A stretch of DNA of 10,616 nucleotides from an archaeon (GCA_021788415.1 JAJYKR010000013.1:1-10616); one strand, 5' to 3'. Shown: positions 1 through 7,726, counted from the stretch's first letter. The notes: generated from the sequence alone by a model not told the origin. Numbers and translations are program-made.

Positions 1-147
1 GTGGCTGGCCACGAAGAGAATGAACAGAAGGGTGAACGGGGTCGAGAAGACGAACGCCATGAACAGCGGATTCCTCACCATCGGGGTGAACCCGAGGTAG
101 TACATTATGGCCCAGAGCGACCTCGCTGTCTTACCGGCCGTCGGCAT
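1..147 (-). CDS. ABC-2 type transporter permease, N-terminal fragment (runs off the left edge)
   Basis: Only the first 49 codons are in the window, and the frame is open to base 1. The peptide starts MPTAGKTARSLWAIMYYLGF. A hydrophobic segment at about residues 27-48, rich in Phe, Leu and Val, looks like the first membrane helix after a short cytoplasmic amphipathic region, the usual N-terminus of ABC-2 exporter permeases. The start overlaps the end of the upstream ATPase gene by 17 bases, a typical ATPase-permease pairing. A purine-rich GGAGAAGGGGGAGG tract lies directly before the ATG; its GGAG part is about 10 bases away. An alternative ATG at base 105 (residue 15) lacks a clear ribosome site. 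The substrate cannot be told. The class call rests mainly on the neighbouring ATPase and the one hydrophobic segment. Confidence 0.72.
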   Translation of the reverse strand, partial: MPTAGKTARSLWAIMYYLGFTPMVRNPLFMAFVFSTPFTLLFILFVASH

Positions 148-1066
148 CCTCCCCCTTCTCCGACTCCCCTACGATGTCCACGAACACGTCGTCAAGGGTG
201 ACCGGGCTTATCGAAATCGTCGCGTTGCGCGCGACCGCCTCGTCGCCTAGCTCCTTCGCCCCCGCTGGGTCGGTGAGTACCCTGAACCTCCCCGCTATCG
301 CGACCACGTGGCCGAATCTCCCCAGCTCTCCTCTTTCGAACTTGTCGAACACGTCAACCCTCGTCGTCCTGTTGGTGACCGCAGACTTCACGCTCTGCGG
401 CGTCCCGCTCGCCATGAGCTTCCCCTTGTTGATTATCACCAGTCTGTCGGAGAGAGCCTCGGCTTCGTCCATGTAGTGCGTGGTCAGCACTATGGTCTTT
501 CCGCTCTCCTTGATGCGGGTCAGCTGCTCCCATACCCTGCGGCGGTTGAGCGGGTCGAGTCCGATCGTCGGCTCGTCGAGGAAAATGAGGTCCGCGTCGG
601 TCCTCACCACCATCGCGACGATCACCCTCTGCTTCAGCCCGCCGGAGAGCCAGTCCGAATTTACGTCGGCGACCTCGGTGAGCTCGAGGTCCTCCAGGGC
701 CTGCTTCGCCCTGACCTCTGCCTCCCCCTTCTCTATCCCGCGCATCCTGAGGCTCAGGAGGACGTGGTCCCGGGGGGTGAGGGGGTAGATGGTCTCCGCC
801 TCCTGAGGGGCTATCGCAATCCTCTGCCTGAGCGCCTTCGCGTCCCGGACCGCGTCAAGGCCGAGGACGGTCACGCTCCCCGAGGTGGGGAGCAGCTGGG
901 TGCTCGCGATCCTCAGGAAGGTCGTCTTCCCAGCGCCGTTCCTTCCAAGCATGGTGAAGATCTGGCCCGATTCGATCGTCAGGTCGAGGCTTTCGAGCGC
1001 CGGCTGCTTCGCCTTCCTGTACGTCTTCGAAAGCTGGCGCGCTTCGAGCGCCCTCATCGTCCGCAT
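131..1066 (-). CDS. ABC transporter ATP-binding protein (ABC-2 exporter type)
   Basis: A 311-residue cytoplasmic ATPase that should power the permease encoded just downstream. All nucleotide-binding motifs are intact: Walker A GRNGAGKTT (41-49), Q-loop APQE (86-89), signature LSGGLKQR (140-147), Walker B LIFLDEP (160-166) and the H-loop His197. A C-terminal extension of roughly 80 residues ends in VTLDDVFVDIVGE, the form seen in drug/antibiotic-type and other ABC-2 exporters; CcmA of cytochrome c maturation is shorter and lacks it. The gene lies 67 bases after hemH on the same strand, so it may be co-transcribed with the heme operon or use the weak TATA-like element at 1098-1105. Start choice: ATG 1066 is the longest; ATG 1057 (residue 4) is also possible. 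The substrate is unknown. Export of heme or a porphyrin is suggested only by position. Confidence 0.93.
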   Translation of the reverse strand: MRTMRALEARQLSKTYRKAKQPALESLDLTIESGQIFTMLGRNGAGKTTFLRIASTQLLPTSGSVTVLGLDAVRDAKALRQRIAIAPQEAETIYPLTPRDHVLLSLRMRGIEKGEAEVRAKQALEDLELTEVADVNSDWLSGGLKQRVIVAMVVRTDADLIFLDEPTIGLDPLNRRRVWEQLTRIKESGKTIVLTTHYMDEAEALSDRLVIINKGKLMASGTPQSVKSAVTNRTTRVDVFDKFERGELGRFGHVVAIAGRFRVLTDPAGAKELGDEAVARNATISISPVTLDDVFVDIVGESEKGEDADGR

Positions 1067-1097
1067 CCATCCATGCCCCGACGTGCGCTCCCCCAGT

Positions 1098-1105
1098 TAT
1101 TACTA
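1098..1105 (-). promoter_or_regulatory. Weak TATA-like element before the ABC ATPase gene
   Basis: In the 67-base hemH-ABC gap the minus strand reads GAACGTAGTAATAACTGG. The TAGTAATA core is centred about 35 bases before the ATG at 1066, the same geometry as the better TATA boxes before hemA and the CBS gene. A purine-rich CGAAAGGAACG stretch upstream could serve as BRE. The core is a poor match to the archaeal consensus, so read-through from the hem operon is at least as likely. Confidence 0.3.
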
Positions 1106-1133
1106 CGTTCCTTTCGAGAAGAGGCGGGCCGGT

Positions 1134-2033
1134 CTACGCGAACCCGTGCTGCTCGCATATCTCGACGAGGCAGGCGACCATCTCTGGAGAGTCGTTGGGA
1201 GACTCGCACCTCACCAGCTGAGCGCCGCGCTTCTCCGCCCACCCCCTGGCCTCCATGTCGATGTCGTAGAGGACTTCCAGATGGTCAGACACGAACCCGA
1301 TGGGGGCGGAGATGAACTTCCGCTTTCCCTTCCCGTAGAGGGACTCCAGGTGGTCTAAGATGTCCGGACCCAGCCATGGCTCGCCAGTCTTGCTCTGGCT
1401 CTGGAACGTGAAGCTCCAGTCCTTCCACTCAGCCCGGGCGGCGATGAGCTGTGAGCTTTCGAGAAGCTGGTCCCTGTATGGGTCCCCTTCGTTGATGATC
1501 CTTTCGGGAAGGCTGTGAGCGGAAAAGACAAGCGCCGCGCCAGCCCCCGCAGTCACGGCCGCGTCCCTCACTCGGTCCCCCCACATTGCGACCAGCTTTG
1601 GGTTCCTGTGCCAGGACTTCACAAATTCCACTTTCATCGGGGACGGCAACGTCCGGTTCGCCTCGTCGACGGCCTTCGCATACGCGCCTACGCTCATCTT
1701 CGAGTAGTGCGGGGCGAGCGCGATGCACAGCAGGTCGGTCACCCCTTCCGCATTGGCTTCCTGCACGACGTCTTTGATGAAAGGAGGCGAGTGCTTCATC
1801 CCTGCGTAGACGCGGGCTCCGCCCCTCGCGGCCAGGGAGCGCTGGAGCCCTGCTGCCTGCCTTTTCGTGATGTCGAGGAGCGGCGACCCGCCTCCGATCG
1901 CCCTGTACCTGCCGACAAGCTCATCCAGCTGCTCCTGGCTCGGCGTCCTCCCCCCTCTGATGTGGGTGTAGTACGCCTCCACTTCGTCGAGCGAAGAAGG
2001 CCCTCCGTAAGCCATCACCAATATCCCCTTCAT
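1134..2033 (-). CDS. hemH: Ferrochelatase, coproporphyrin ferrochelatase type
   Basis: A 299-residue soluble protein that inserts ferrous iron into a porphyrin. The N-terminus MKGILVMAYGGP followed by YYTHIRGGR (21-29) resembles Bacillus-type monofunctional CpfC, in which the Tyr of the AYG motif (Tyr9 here) is an axial ligand. The catalytic His is His173 in FSAHSLPERI (170-179), and the acidic partner is Glu253 in GFVSDHLEVLYDID (246-259). The FQSQSKTGEPWLGP motif (210-223) is also present. The N-terminal Tyr and the hemQ gene in the same operon favour coproporphyrin III as substrate, giving Fe-coproporphyrin. This follows from family knowledge and has not been shown here. The gene starts one base after the hemE stop (TGAGATG), with a purine-rich GGGGGGAG ribosome site overlapping the end of hemE. 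It is the last hem gene of the operon. Confidence 0.96.
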   Translation of the reverse strand: MKGILVMAYGGPSSLDEVEAYYTHIRGGRTPSQEQLDELVGRYRAIGGGSPLLDITKRQAAGLQRSLAARGGARVYAGMKHSPPFIKDVVQEANAEGVTDLLCIALAPHYSKMSVGAYAKAVDEANRTLPSPMKVEFVKSWHRNPKLVAMWGDRVRDAAVTAGAGAALVFSAHSLPERIINEGDPYRDQLLESSQLIAARAEWKDWSFTFQSQSKTGEPWLGPDILDHLESLYGKGKRKFISAPIGFVSDHLEVLYDIDMEARGWAEKRGAQLVRCESPNDSPEMVACLVEICEQHGFA

Positions 2034-2034
2034 C

Positions 2035-3054
2035 TCACTCCCCCCTTTCCCCGTGAACCATCTCGACCACCCGCTTCAAGTTCTCCGGAGGCGTCTCCTT
2101 CAGGACGCCGTGCCCGAGGTTGAAGACGTGACCTCTCTTCCCCCTCGCCTTCCGCATTATGTCTTTGACCCCGTCTTCCATCGCATTCCCTCCGGCTGCC
2201 GCGGCCGCAGGGTCGAGGTTCCCCTGCACCCCCTTCCTTCCCCCGGTCCGCTCCCACACCGTGTCGATGGGGAGCCTCCAGTCGACGCTCAGTACGTCGC
2301 ACTCCGTGTCAGCGAACTGCTCCAGAAGCGGTGAGGAGTCGGCGCAGAAGTGTATCTTGGGGACGACATCCCCTACGCCCCTGAAGACGTCCCTGGTGTA
2401 CGACGCGACGTGCGCGGCGTAGTCTCCCGGGGAGAGGCATCCGACCCAGCTGTCGAACAGCTGCACGGCGCTGGCCCCGGCTCTGATCTGCGCCTTCAGA
2501 TACGCCGACGCGAGCTTCGACAGCCTCGACTCCAGCAGCTTCCAGGTGTCAGGGTCGGAGTACATCATCTTCTTCGTCAGGCTGAACTCGCGGCTGGGCC
2601 GGCCTTCCACCAGGTAGCTCGCCAAGGTGAACGGCGCGCCTGAGAACCCGACGAGCGGCACGCCGGCGAGCTTGTCCACCGAGAGGGATATCGTGCTGAG
2701 GACATGTCCCACCTGCTCCTCCGGGTCGAAGTCGCCCAGCTTCTCGACGTCTTCTTTCGACCTGACCGGGTTGTCTATCACCGGCCCCAGGTTCTCCTCG
2801 ATTCTGAACTTGACGCCTATCCCTTCGAGAGGGAGCATGATGTCTGCGAACACCACCGCTGCGTCGACCCCCAGCTGCCTGACGGGGTCTACGGTTACGT
2901 CCGAGGCGAGTTCCGGGTCCTTGGCGATTTCCAGTATCCCCTTCTCTTCACGGATCTTCCTGTAGCTCGGAAGGTACCTCCCGGCCTGGCGCATGAACCA
3001 CACCGGAGTCCTGTCTACCCGCGCCCTGCGGCACGCGTCTACGAACGTGCTCAT
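2035..3054 (-). CDS. hemE: Uroporphyrinogen decarboxylase
   Basis: Removes four carboxyl groups from uroporphyrinogen III to give coproporphyrinogen III, in the cytoplasm and without a cofactor. At 339 residues it has the normal family length. Diagnostic motifs are RQAGRY (22-27), the catalytic Asp71 in VFADIM, GFSGAPFT (136-143), FDSWVG (200-205), GNLDP (278-282) and FNLGHGV (311-317). The ATG overlaps the hemL stop codon as ATGA, a four-base overlap that suggests translational coupling. An AGGGAG tract and a closer GGAAGG before the ATG can serve as ribosome sites. Its presence commits the pathway to coproporphyrinogen. The siroheme-dependent archaeal heme route does not need this enzyme, so it helps identify which route the operon encodes. 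Confidence 0.98.
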   Translation of the reverse strand: MSTFVDACRRARVDRTPVWFMRQAGRYLPSYRKIREEKGILEIAKDPELASDVTVDPVRQLGVDAAVVFADIMLPLEGIGVKFRIEENLGPVIDNPVRSKEDVEKLGDFDPEEQVGHVLSTISLSVDKLAGVPLVGFSGAPFTLASYLVEGRPSREFSLTKKMMYSDPDTWKLLESRLSKLASAYLKAQIRAGASAVQLFDSWVGCLSPGDYAAHVASYTRDVFRGVGDVVPKIHFCADSSPLLEQFADTECDVLSVDWRLPIDTVWERTGGRKGVQGNLDPAAAAAGGNAMEDGVKDIMRKARGKRGHVFNLGHGVLKETPPENLKRVVEMVHGERGE

Positions 3055-4340
3055 GACCTTCCAATCTCCCTGAACGCCCTCCCCGCGGACGCGACCGTCC
3101 GCTCAATGTCTCCGCCGTCGTGGGCTGTCGAGACGAAGACCGTCTCGTACGCCGAAGGGGCCAGGTACTCACCGGCGTCGAGCATCTTCCAGAAGAACGC
3201 CCGATATGCATCGGAGCTCGCCCTCCTGGCGCCAGCGTAGTTACGCACCGGTTCTTTTGAGAAAAACAGCCCGACCATCGAGCCCACCCTGTTGACGACC
3301 ACGTCTACCCCTGCCTTCGACGCCTCGTAACCGAGCCCATCCGCCAGCGTCCTCGAGCTCTCTTCGAGCTTCGCATAGGTCCCTTCCGTCAGGCGCTCGA
3401 GCGTCTTCACCCCCGCAGCCATAGCCACCGGGTTTCCCGAAAGCGTCCCCGCCTGATAGACGGGACCTTCCGGAGACACCACCGCCATGATCTCCTTCTT
3501 CCCTCCGTACGCCCCCACGGGGAACCCGCCCCCGATTATCTTCCCAAGGGTCGTAAGGTCGGGTTTCACCCCGTACCGCCCTTGCGCCCCGCCCGCGCCC
3601 ACTCTGAACCCTGTGATCACCTCGTCGAAGATCAACGCCGCCCCGCTCCCGGTGCACTCCTTCCTCAGGGTCTGAAGGAACCCATCGTCCGGCGGGACGA
3701 CCCCCATGTTCCCTGCGACCGGCTCGACTATCACCGCCGCTATGCTCGCGCCCTCCTTCCGGAACTCGGCTTCGACGGCTCCCCGGTCGTTGAAGGGGAG
3801 CGTCACCGTGTCCGCGACCGAACCCTCTGGGACCCCAGCCGAAGCAGGAAGGTCGAAGGTGGCCATGCCGGAGCCCGCCTTCGTCAGAAACTGGTCCGCA
3901 TGGCCGTGGTAGCACCCCTCGAACTTCACGACCTTCGCCCGGCCGGTGTATCCTCTCGCCGCCCTCAGGGCCGACATCGTGGCCTCGGTCCCTGAGTTCA
4001 CGAACCTGACCTTCTCTATGGACTGGAAGCTCGCGCGTACCCTCTCCGCCAGGGTCACCTCCTCCCTGGTCGGCGCGCCGAAGCTCGTCCCGCTCTTCAA
4101 CTTCTCCGAGACGTAGGCCGTCACCTGTGGGTCTGCATGACCGAGTATGAGCGCGCCCCAAGAGCACACGTAGTCGGAGTACCTGTTTCCGTCCTCGTCC
4201 CAGATGTGCGCCCCTTTCCCCCTGGAAATGAACCTCGGGGTGCCCCCGACAGACTTGAACGCCCTTACCGGGCTGGAGACCCCTCCCACCATCACCTTCG
4301 AGGCTCTACTGTAGAGCTCCGACGACACCTTGTCTTCCAT
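3051..4340 (-). CDS. hemL: Glutamate-1-semialdehyde 2,1-aminomutase
   Basis: A PLP-dependent class III aminotransferase-fold enzyme of 429 residues that turns glutamate-1-semialdehyde, the HemA product, into 5-aminolevulinate. The motifs are complete: GGVSSPVRAF (19-28), NSGTEA (115-120), CYHGHAD (143-149), DEVITGFR (239-246) and the Schiff-base Lys267 in TLGKIIGGGFPVGAYGG (264-280). GGVSSPVRAF together with the Lys context separates it from other class III aminotransferases. The gene starts nine bases after the hemQ stop and ends in an ATGA overlap with hemE. There is no strong Shine-Dalgarno before its ATG, only GGTTAGTGCTGGGCA, so it may depend on coupling to hemQ translation. Its place after hemQ rather than next to hemA is a little unusual, but nothing suggests a defect. 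Confidence 0.97.
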   Translation of the reverse strand: MEDKVSSELYSRASKVMVGGVSSPVRAFKSVGGTPRFISRGKGAHIWDEDGNRYSDYVCSWGALILGHADPQVTAYVSEKLKSGTSFGAPTREEVTLAERVRASFQSIEKVRFVNSGTEATMSALRAARGYTGRAKVVKFEGCYHGHADQFLTKAGSGMATFDLPASAGVPEGSVADTVTLPFNDRGAVEAEFRKEGASIAAVIVEPVAGNMGVVPPDDGFLQTLRKECTGSGAALIFDEVITGFRVGAGGAQGRYGVKPDLTTLGKIIGGGFPVGAYGGKKEIMAVVSPEGPVYQAGTLSGNPVAMAAGVKTLERLTEGTYAKLEESSRTLADGLGYEASKAGVDVVVNRVGSMVGLFFSKEPVRNYAGARRASSDAYRAFFWKMLDAGEYLAPSAYETVFVSTAHDGGDIERTVASAGRAFREIGRS

Positions 4341-4349
4341 TGCCCAGCA

Positions 4350-5072
4350 CTAACCGAGCAGTCTAACCATCGTCTGCGGGTCAGCCGACGCGCACGTGAA
4401 GATCGGGGTCTCCCTCTCGGTGTACTTGCTCGCGTCCGAAGTCCGCAGCTCTTCCACGAGGTCCAAGAACTCTCCAGGGTCGTCCCCTTCGAACGCAAGG
4501 ACGAACTCCTGGTCGTCGAGGCCGAAGGAGTAGCCCGTGTTGATCTTGATCGCCGGGTACTTGTGGCCTATCTTGAAGTGCTCCGCCATGATCCTCTGGC
4601 GCTCGACGAAGGGGACTTTGTACCACTCCCGCTTCTTCACCAGCGGGTAGACGAACGCATACTTCGTCTTCTTCCTCGGCCCTTCCGCCTGCTCCCCCTC
4701 TTGTCCAGGGTGCTTGTGGGAGCCGATGTACTTCGACTTCCTCGTCATCGCGAGGAACGAATAGGGGACGTCCAGGTGCTTCCCCAGGCCGGTCGCAAGC
4801 AGCTCGGCTACGAAGTCCTGGGCTGGGGCGAGGTCGTCCGACACAATCCAGAGCATGAAGTCGACGTCTCCCCTGGTCCCGACCAGCGAGTAGGTCCTTA
4901 CGTCCAGCGACCTCGACCACTTCTCCAACGTCGCCAGGAACTCTCCGGCTCCGATGGACTTCTCTTCTTCGCCAAGCGACCTCCACTCTCTGCCAGCCTT
5001 GAAGAAGGCGTAGCGCATGAACTTCCTCTTCCCGAGCTCCTGGGGAACCTCGCTGTTGGCCTGCTTCTCCAT
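4350..5072 (-). CDS. hemQ: Chlorite dismutase-family coproheme decarboxylase (HemQ/ChdC)
   Basis: A 240-residue member of the chlorite dismutase superfamily. Family role: peroxide-dependent decarboxylation of Fe-coproporphyrin III to heme b, the last step of the coproporphyrin-dependent pathway. The C-terminal half carries FVYPLVKK (140-147), where Tyr142 matches the catalytic Tyr of Firmicutes HemQ. It is followed by EWY (149-151), the proximal heme ligand His165 in MAEHFKIGHKYP (162-173), YSFGLDDQEFV (181-191) and TPIFTC (222-227). Counting 13 residues on from His165 gives Asn178, where Firmicutes HemQ has Gln and true chlorite dismutases have the distal Arg, so chlorite breakdown is unlikely. 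A charged linker (about 117-136) separates the two half-domains. Start: ATG 5072 overlaps the hemB stop by one base and has GGAGG seven bases upstream; an in-frame ATG further up would place that site inside the protein. Confidence 0.94.
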   Translation of the reverse strand: MEKQANSEVPQELGKRKFMRYAFFKAGREWRSLGEEEKSIGAGEFLATLEKWSRSLDVRTYSLVGTRGDVDFMLWIVSDDLAPAQDFVAELLATGLGKHLDVPYSFLAMTRKSKYIGSHKHPGQEGEQAEGPRKKTKYAFVYPLVKKREWYKVPFVERQRIMAEHFKIGHKYPAIKINTGYSFGLDDQEFVLAFEGDDPGEFLDLVEELRTSDASKYTERETPIFTCASADPQTMVRLLG

Positions 5073-6064
5073 CACCACCCCTCCTCGATCCATCTTGCAG
5101 CCTGCTCTGCGAAGTACGTTATTATCAGGTCTGCTCCCGCCCTCCTTATCCCGGTCAGTACCTCCTGCACCGCGAGTTTCTCGTCCAGCCATCCGTTCAG
5201 AGCCGCCGCCTTCACCATCGAGTATTCGCCGCTCACGTTGTAGGCCGCGATTGGCAGGTCGAACCGGCGCCTCGCCTCCGATATCACGTCCAGGTATGCG
5301 AGCGCCGGCTTCACCATGACGATGTCGGCTCCCTCCCCCACGTCCTGGGCGATCTCTCTCATCGCCTCCCTCCTGTTCCCGGGCTGCATCTGGTAGCTCC
5401 TCCTGTCCCCGAACGAGGGGGCGGAACCCGCGGCGCCCCTGAACGGCGTGTAGAACGTCGACGAGTGCTTCGCCGAGTAACCCATGACTACGGTGTCGGT
5501 CATCCCCTCGCCATCGAGCGCCTTCCTTATGGCGAGCACCTGGCCGTCCATCATGGCGCTGGGCGCGACGACGTCGGCCCCCGCTCTGGCGTATTCGACC
5601 GCCGCCTTCGCCAGGAAGGGGAGGGTCCGGTCGTTGTCGACCTCCTTTCCTGCGAGGACGCCGCAGTGCCCGTGGGACGTATACTCGCACATGCAGACGT
5701 CCGCCATGGCCACGAGCTCAGGGAAGCTCTCTTTGATGGCTGCCAGCGCCCGAGGTATCACCCCGTCCCTCGCGTAAGCCCCCGTCCCCATCTCGTCCTT
5801 CGCTCCGGGTACCCCGAAGAGGAGGATGCCGCGTATCCCGGCTGAGCTCACCCTCTCAAGGTATCCGGGGAGCTTGTCGATGGAATACCTGGACACCCCT
5901 GGCATCCCGCCGATTTCTTCGACCGTTCCCACGCCCTCGGTCACGAACACCGGAACGACCAGCATGTCCTGATGCAGCCGGGTCTCTCTCAGCATCCTTC
6001 TGATGGCCTCTGTCCGCCTGAGGCGCCGTGACCTGCTCTCGACCTTGGGTCGCTCTTCAAGCAT
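5072..6064 (-). CDS. hemB: Delta-aminolevulinic acid dehydratase (porphobilinogen synthase)
   Basis: Condenses two 5-aminolevulinate molecules to porphobilinogen. At 330 residues it is full length. Cys124, Cys126 and Cys134 in DVCMCEYTSHGHCG (122-135) form the active-site zinc triad, so this is a zinc-dependent rather than a magnesium-only (Asp-rich) form. The two active-site lysines are Lys199 (GYSAK) and the Schiff-base Lys252 (MVKPA). Further family segments are YTPFRGAAGSAP (205-216), SYQMQPGN (223-230) and AAYNVSGEY (273-281). The N-terminus RSRRLRRTEAIRRMLRET (11-28) is the typical start, so ATG 6064 is well supported. The gene overlaps the end of hemD by eight bases and its stop by one base with hemQ, with a GGGGAG tract ahead of the start inside hemD. 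Confidence 0.98.
   Translation of the reverse strand: MLEERPKVESRSRRLRRTEAIRRMLRETRLHQDMLVVPVFVTEGVGTVEEIGGMPGVSRYSIDKLPGYLERVSSAGIRGILLFGVPGAKDEMGTGAYARDGVIPRALAAIKESFPELVAMADVCMCEYTSHGHCGVLAGKEVDNDRTLPFLAKAAVEYARAGADVVAPSAMMDGQVLAIRKALDGEGMTDTVVMGYSAKHSSTFYTPFRGAAGSAPSFGDRRSYQMQPGNRREAMREIAQDVGEGADIVMVKPALAYLDVISEARRRFDLPIAAYNVSGEYSMVKAAALNGWLDEKLAVQEVLTGIRRAGADLIITYFAEQAARWIEEGW
5080..5084 (-). promoter_or_regulatory. Shine-Dalgarno site of hemQ, inside the end of hemB
   Basis: GGAGG on the minus strand, seven bases from the ATG at 5072. It decides the hemQ start against the in-frame ATG eight codons upstream, which would include the site in its coding sequence. Confidence 0.75.
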
Positions 6065-6809
6065 CGGCTGTCATCTCCCCAATCATCTCCGCGAGCGACT
6101 CCAGGGTGTGCTCCTTTGAGAACTCGACGGTCATGAACCCCGAGTCCTCCGCTGCGCGCGCGGTAACCGGCCCGATGCAAGCTGCCTTTGCCTGAGAGGC
6201 CAGAGCCTTGAATTCGCTCTTCCCGAGCCGCCTGCGAAACCCTTCCACTTCGGAGGGGCTTGCGAAGGCGACCACCTTGGCTCTCTTCACCACTCCTCCG
6301 TCCACCGGTCCCGTCACAAACCTCGTATGGTACGCCACCACGTCTTCGACCTCGAACCCCCTCTTCTTTAGCGACTCTGCCAACTTCTTGTCTCCCAGAT
6401 CTGCCCTCAGTAGAAGCACCCGGGTCCCACTCTTTCCGGGCAGCCCTTCGGCCAGAGCCGAAGTCAAGAATTCGTCCGGGATGAATTCGGCGACGATCCC
6501 GATCCGCCCAAGCGCGGAGGCGGTCTTCGAGCCCACGGCTGCGAACTTCGGGCCGAGCCCCTTCCCTTTCAGCCCCATGCCTTCGAGCCTGCTCGCGAAC
6601 GCTTCGACCCCTCTGGGCGAGGTGAACGCCACCCAGTCGAACTGTGAGATCCTGCCGATGGCCGAGTCCACATCAGCCCACGACTCGGGGTCGTCCAGCC
6701 TGATGGTCTCTATCCCCACCGCTTCGATCCCCCGCCCGGAAAGCATCCTCTGCAGCGCCGCGTTCCCGTCGCCAGACCGCGCGACTATGACGTCTGGCGC
6801 CCCCTTCAT
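6057..6809 (-). CDS. hemD: Uroporphyrinogen-III synthase
   Basis: A 250-residue enzyme that closes hydroxymethylbilane with inversion of ring D to make uroporphyrinogen III. HemD sequences vary a lot, but the two-domain pattern is clear: FDWVAFTSPRGVEAF (57-71) and AAVGSKTASAL (about 90-100) in the first part; AFASPSEVEGF, ACIGPVTARAAEDSGF and then HTLESLAEMI in the second. Position straight after hemC supports the call. The ATG forms a four-base ATGA overlap with the hemC stop and has GGAGG eight bases upstream. The protein stands alone and is not fused to a methyltransferase (CobA/SUMT) as in some lineages. Confidence 0.94.
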   Translation of the reverse strand: MKGAPDVIVARSGDGNAALQRMLSGRGIEAVGIETIRLDDPESWADVDSAIGRISQFDWVAFTSPRGVEAFASRLEGMGLKGKGLGPKFAAVGSKTASALGRIGIVAEFIPDEFLTSALAEGLPGKSGTRVLLLRADLGDKKLAESLKKRGFEVEDVVAYHTRFVTGPVDGGVVKRAKVVAFASPSEVEGFRRRLGKSEFKALASQAKAACIGPVTARAAEDSGFMTVEFSKEHTLESLAEMIGEMTADA

Positions 6810-7726
6810 CCTTTCACCCTCCGCAGTATCTCGCCCGCGCCCTCCCTGACCGCGACCGCTGCGAGCCTGCGCCCGATGGCCTTGGGCTCGTCCACACCCC
6901 CCGACGCCGAAGCTCTGGCGAGTTCCGAACCGTCTGGCGCGGCGACCACTCCGACCGCTGTCATCATTCCGTTGCGCGCTAGCGCGTAGGCTCCGAGGGG
7001 GACGTCGCAGTCCCCGCCGAGCGCTTCAGAGAACGCGCGCTCGCACTCGCTCGCTGCCCTGGTGGCAGGATCATCGATCGAGGCCAGGAGCTCGAGTAAC
7101 CCGCCGGTCCCCTTCCTCGCTTGCACGGCTAGTATCCCCTGGCAGGGGGCAGGAACCATGACGTCCGGTTCGAACAGTTCAGTTATCCTCGGCCCAAGCC
7201 CGAGCCTCTCCAGCCCCGCGGCTGCGAGGACGACCCCGTCCAGCTTCTCCGACTCGAGCTTCTTGAGCCGCGTCTCTACGTTGCCGTGCAGCTCGACCAC
7301 TTCGACATCTCTCCTGGCCGAGCGGATCTGGGCCCTCCTTCTGGCGCTCGATGTCCCTATCCTGGCACCGAGTCTCAACTCGCCGAGTCTCGACCCGGAC
7401 CGGGACACGAAAGCGTCCCTTGCGTCACCCCTCTTCGGGGTCGCAGCTATCACGAGCCTTCCATCAGCAGATGGCGGCAGGTCCTTCATGCTGTGGACCG
7501 CGAAGTCGATCTTGCCATCGGCCAGCTGCGCTTCGATCTCACCGGTGAACGCCGCCTTCCCGTCCACTGCTCCTGACGTTCCGGAGGGCGAGTCCCCCGC
7601 GGTCTTGATCGGGACAACCTGAAAGGTGTACCCAGCCTCGGGCCGGTTCAGCAGCCCCAGGACGAGCTGGGTCTGCGCAAGTGCGAGCCTGCTCCCCCTC
7701 GTCCCCACCAGGAGCCTACGCGCCAA
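6806..7726 (-). CDS. hemC: Hydroxymethylbilane synthase (porphobilinogen deaminase)
   Basis: Polymerises four porphobilinogen units to hydroxymethylbilane on a covalently bound dipyrromethane primer. At 306 residues it is normal in length. Motifs: GTRGSRLALAQT (8-19), the catalytic Asp82 in HSMKDLPP (78-85), GTSSARRRAQ (124-133), LHGNVETRLKKL (146-157), AAGLERLG (169-176) and VPAPCQGILA (191-200). The dipyrromethane-carrying Cys is Cys240 in GGDCDVPLGAYA, a slight variant of the commoner GGC context. The start is TTG at 7726, overlapping the end of hemA by 11 bases, with GGAGG about 11 bases upstream. GTG at residue 7 is possible but would cut into the conserved N-terminal strand. Confidence 0.97.
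   Translation of the reverse strand: MARRLLVGTRGSRLALAQTQLVLGLLNRPEAGYTFQVVPIKTAGDSPSGTSGAVDGKAAFTGEIEAQLADGKIDFAVHSMKDLPPSADGRLVIAATPKRGDARDAFVSRSGSRLGELRLGARIGTSSARRRAQIRSARRDVEVVELHGNVETRLKKLESEKLDGVVLAAAGLERLGLGPRITELFEPDVMVPAPCQGILAVQARKGTGGLLELLASIDDPATRAASECERAFSEALGGDCDVPLGAYALARNGMMTAVGVVAAPDGSELARASASGGVDEPKAIGRRLAAVAVREGAGEILRRVKG
6818..6822 (-). promoter_or_regulatory. Shine-Dalgarno site of hemD
   Basis: GGAGG on the minus strand, inside the end of hemC and eight bases from the hemD ATG at 6809. It supports that start and shows that internal operon genes use Shine-Dalgarno initiation. Confidence 0.7.

Noticed and set aside
131..1066. CcmA of cytochrome c maturation, given the heme context
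   Set aside because: The protein is about 100 residues too long and has the C-terminal extension ending in an LDDVFVDIVGE-like motif, typical of general ABC-2 exporters.
308..1315. Long open frame on the plus strand opposite the ABC ATPase
   Set aside because: It is antisense to a gene with all ABC motifs, is rich in Arg and Pro as GC-rich shadow frames are, and shows no domain or ribosome site.
4350..5072. A true chlorite dismutase
   Set aside because: The distal Arg needed for chlorite chemistry appears to be Asn178, and the gene sits inside a heme synthesis operon, which favours coproheme decarboxylase.
4137..5243. A 368-codon plus-strand frame opposite hemQ and neighbouring hem genes
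   Set aside because: It is antisense to clearly recognised enzymes, with low-complexity Arg/Leu/Pro composition. Open frames of this length are expected at this GC content.
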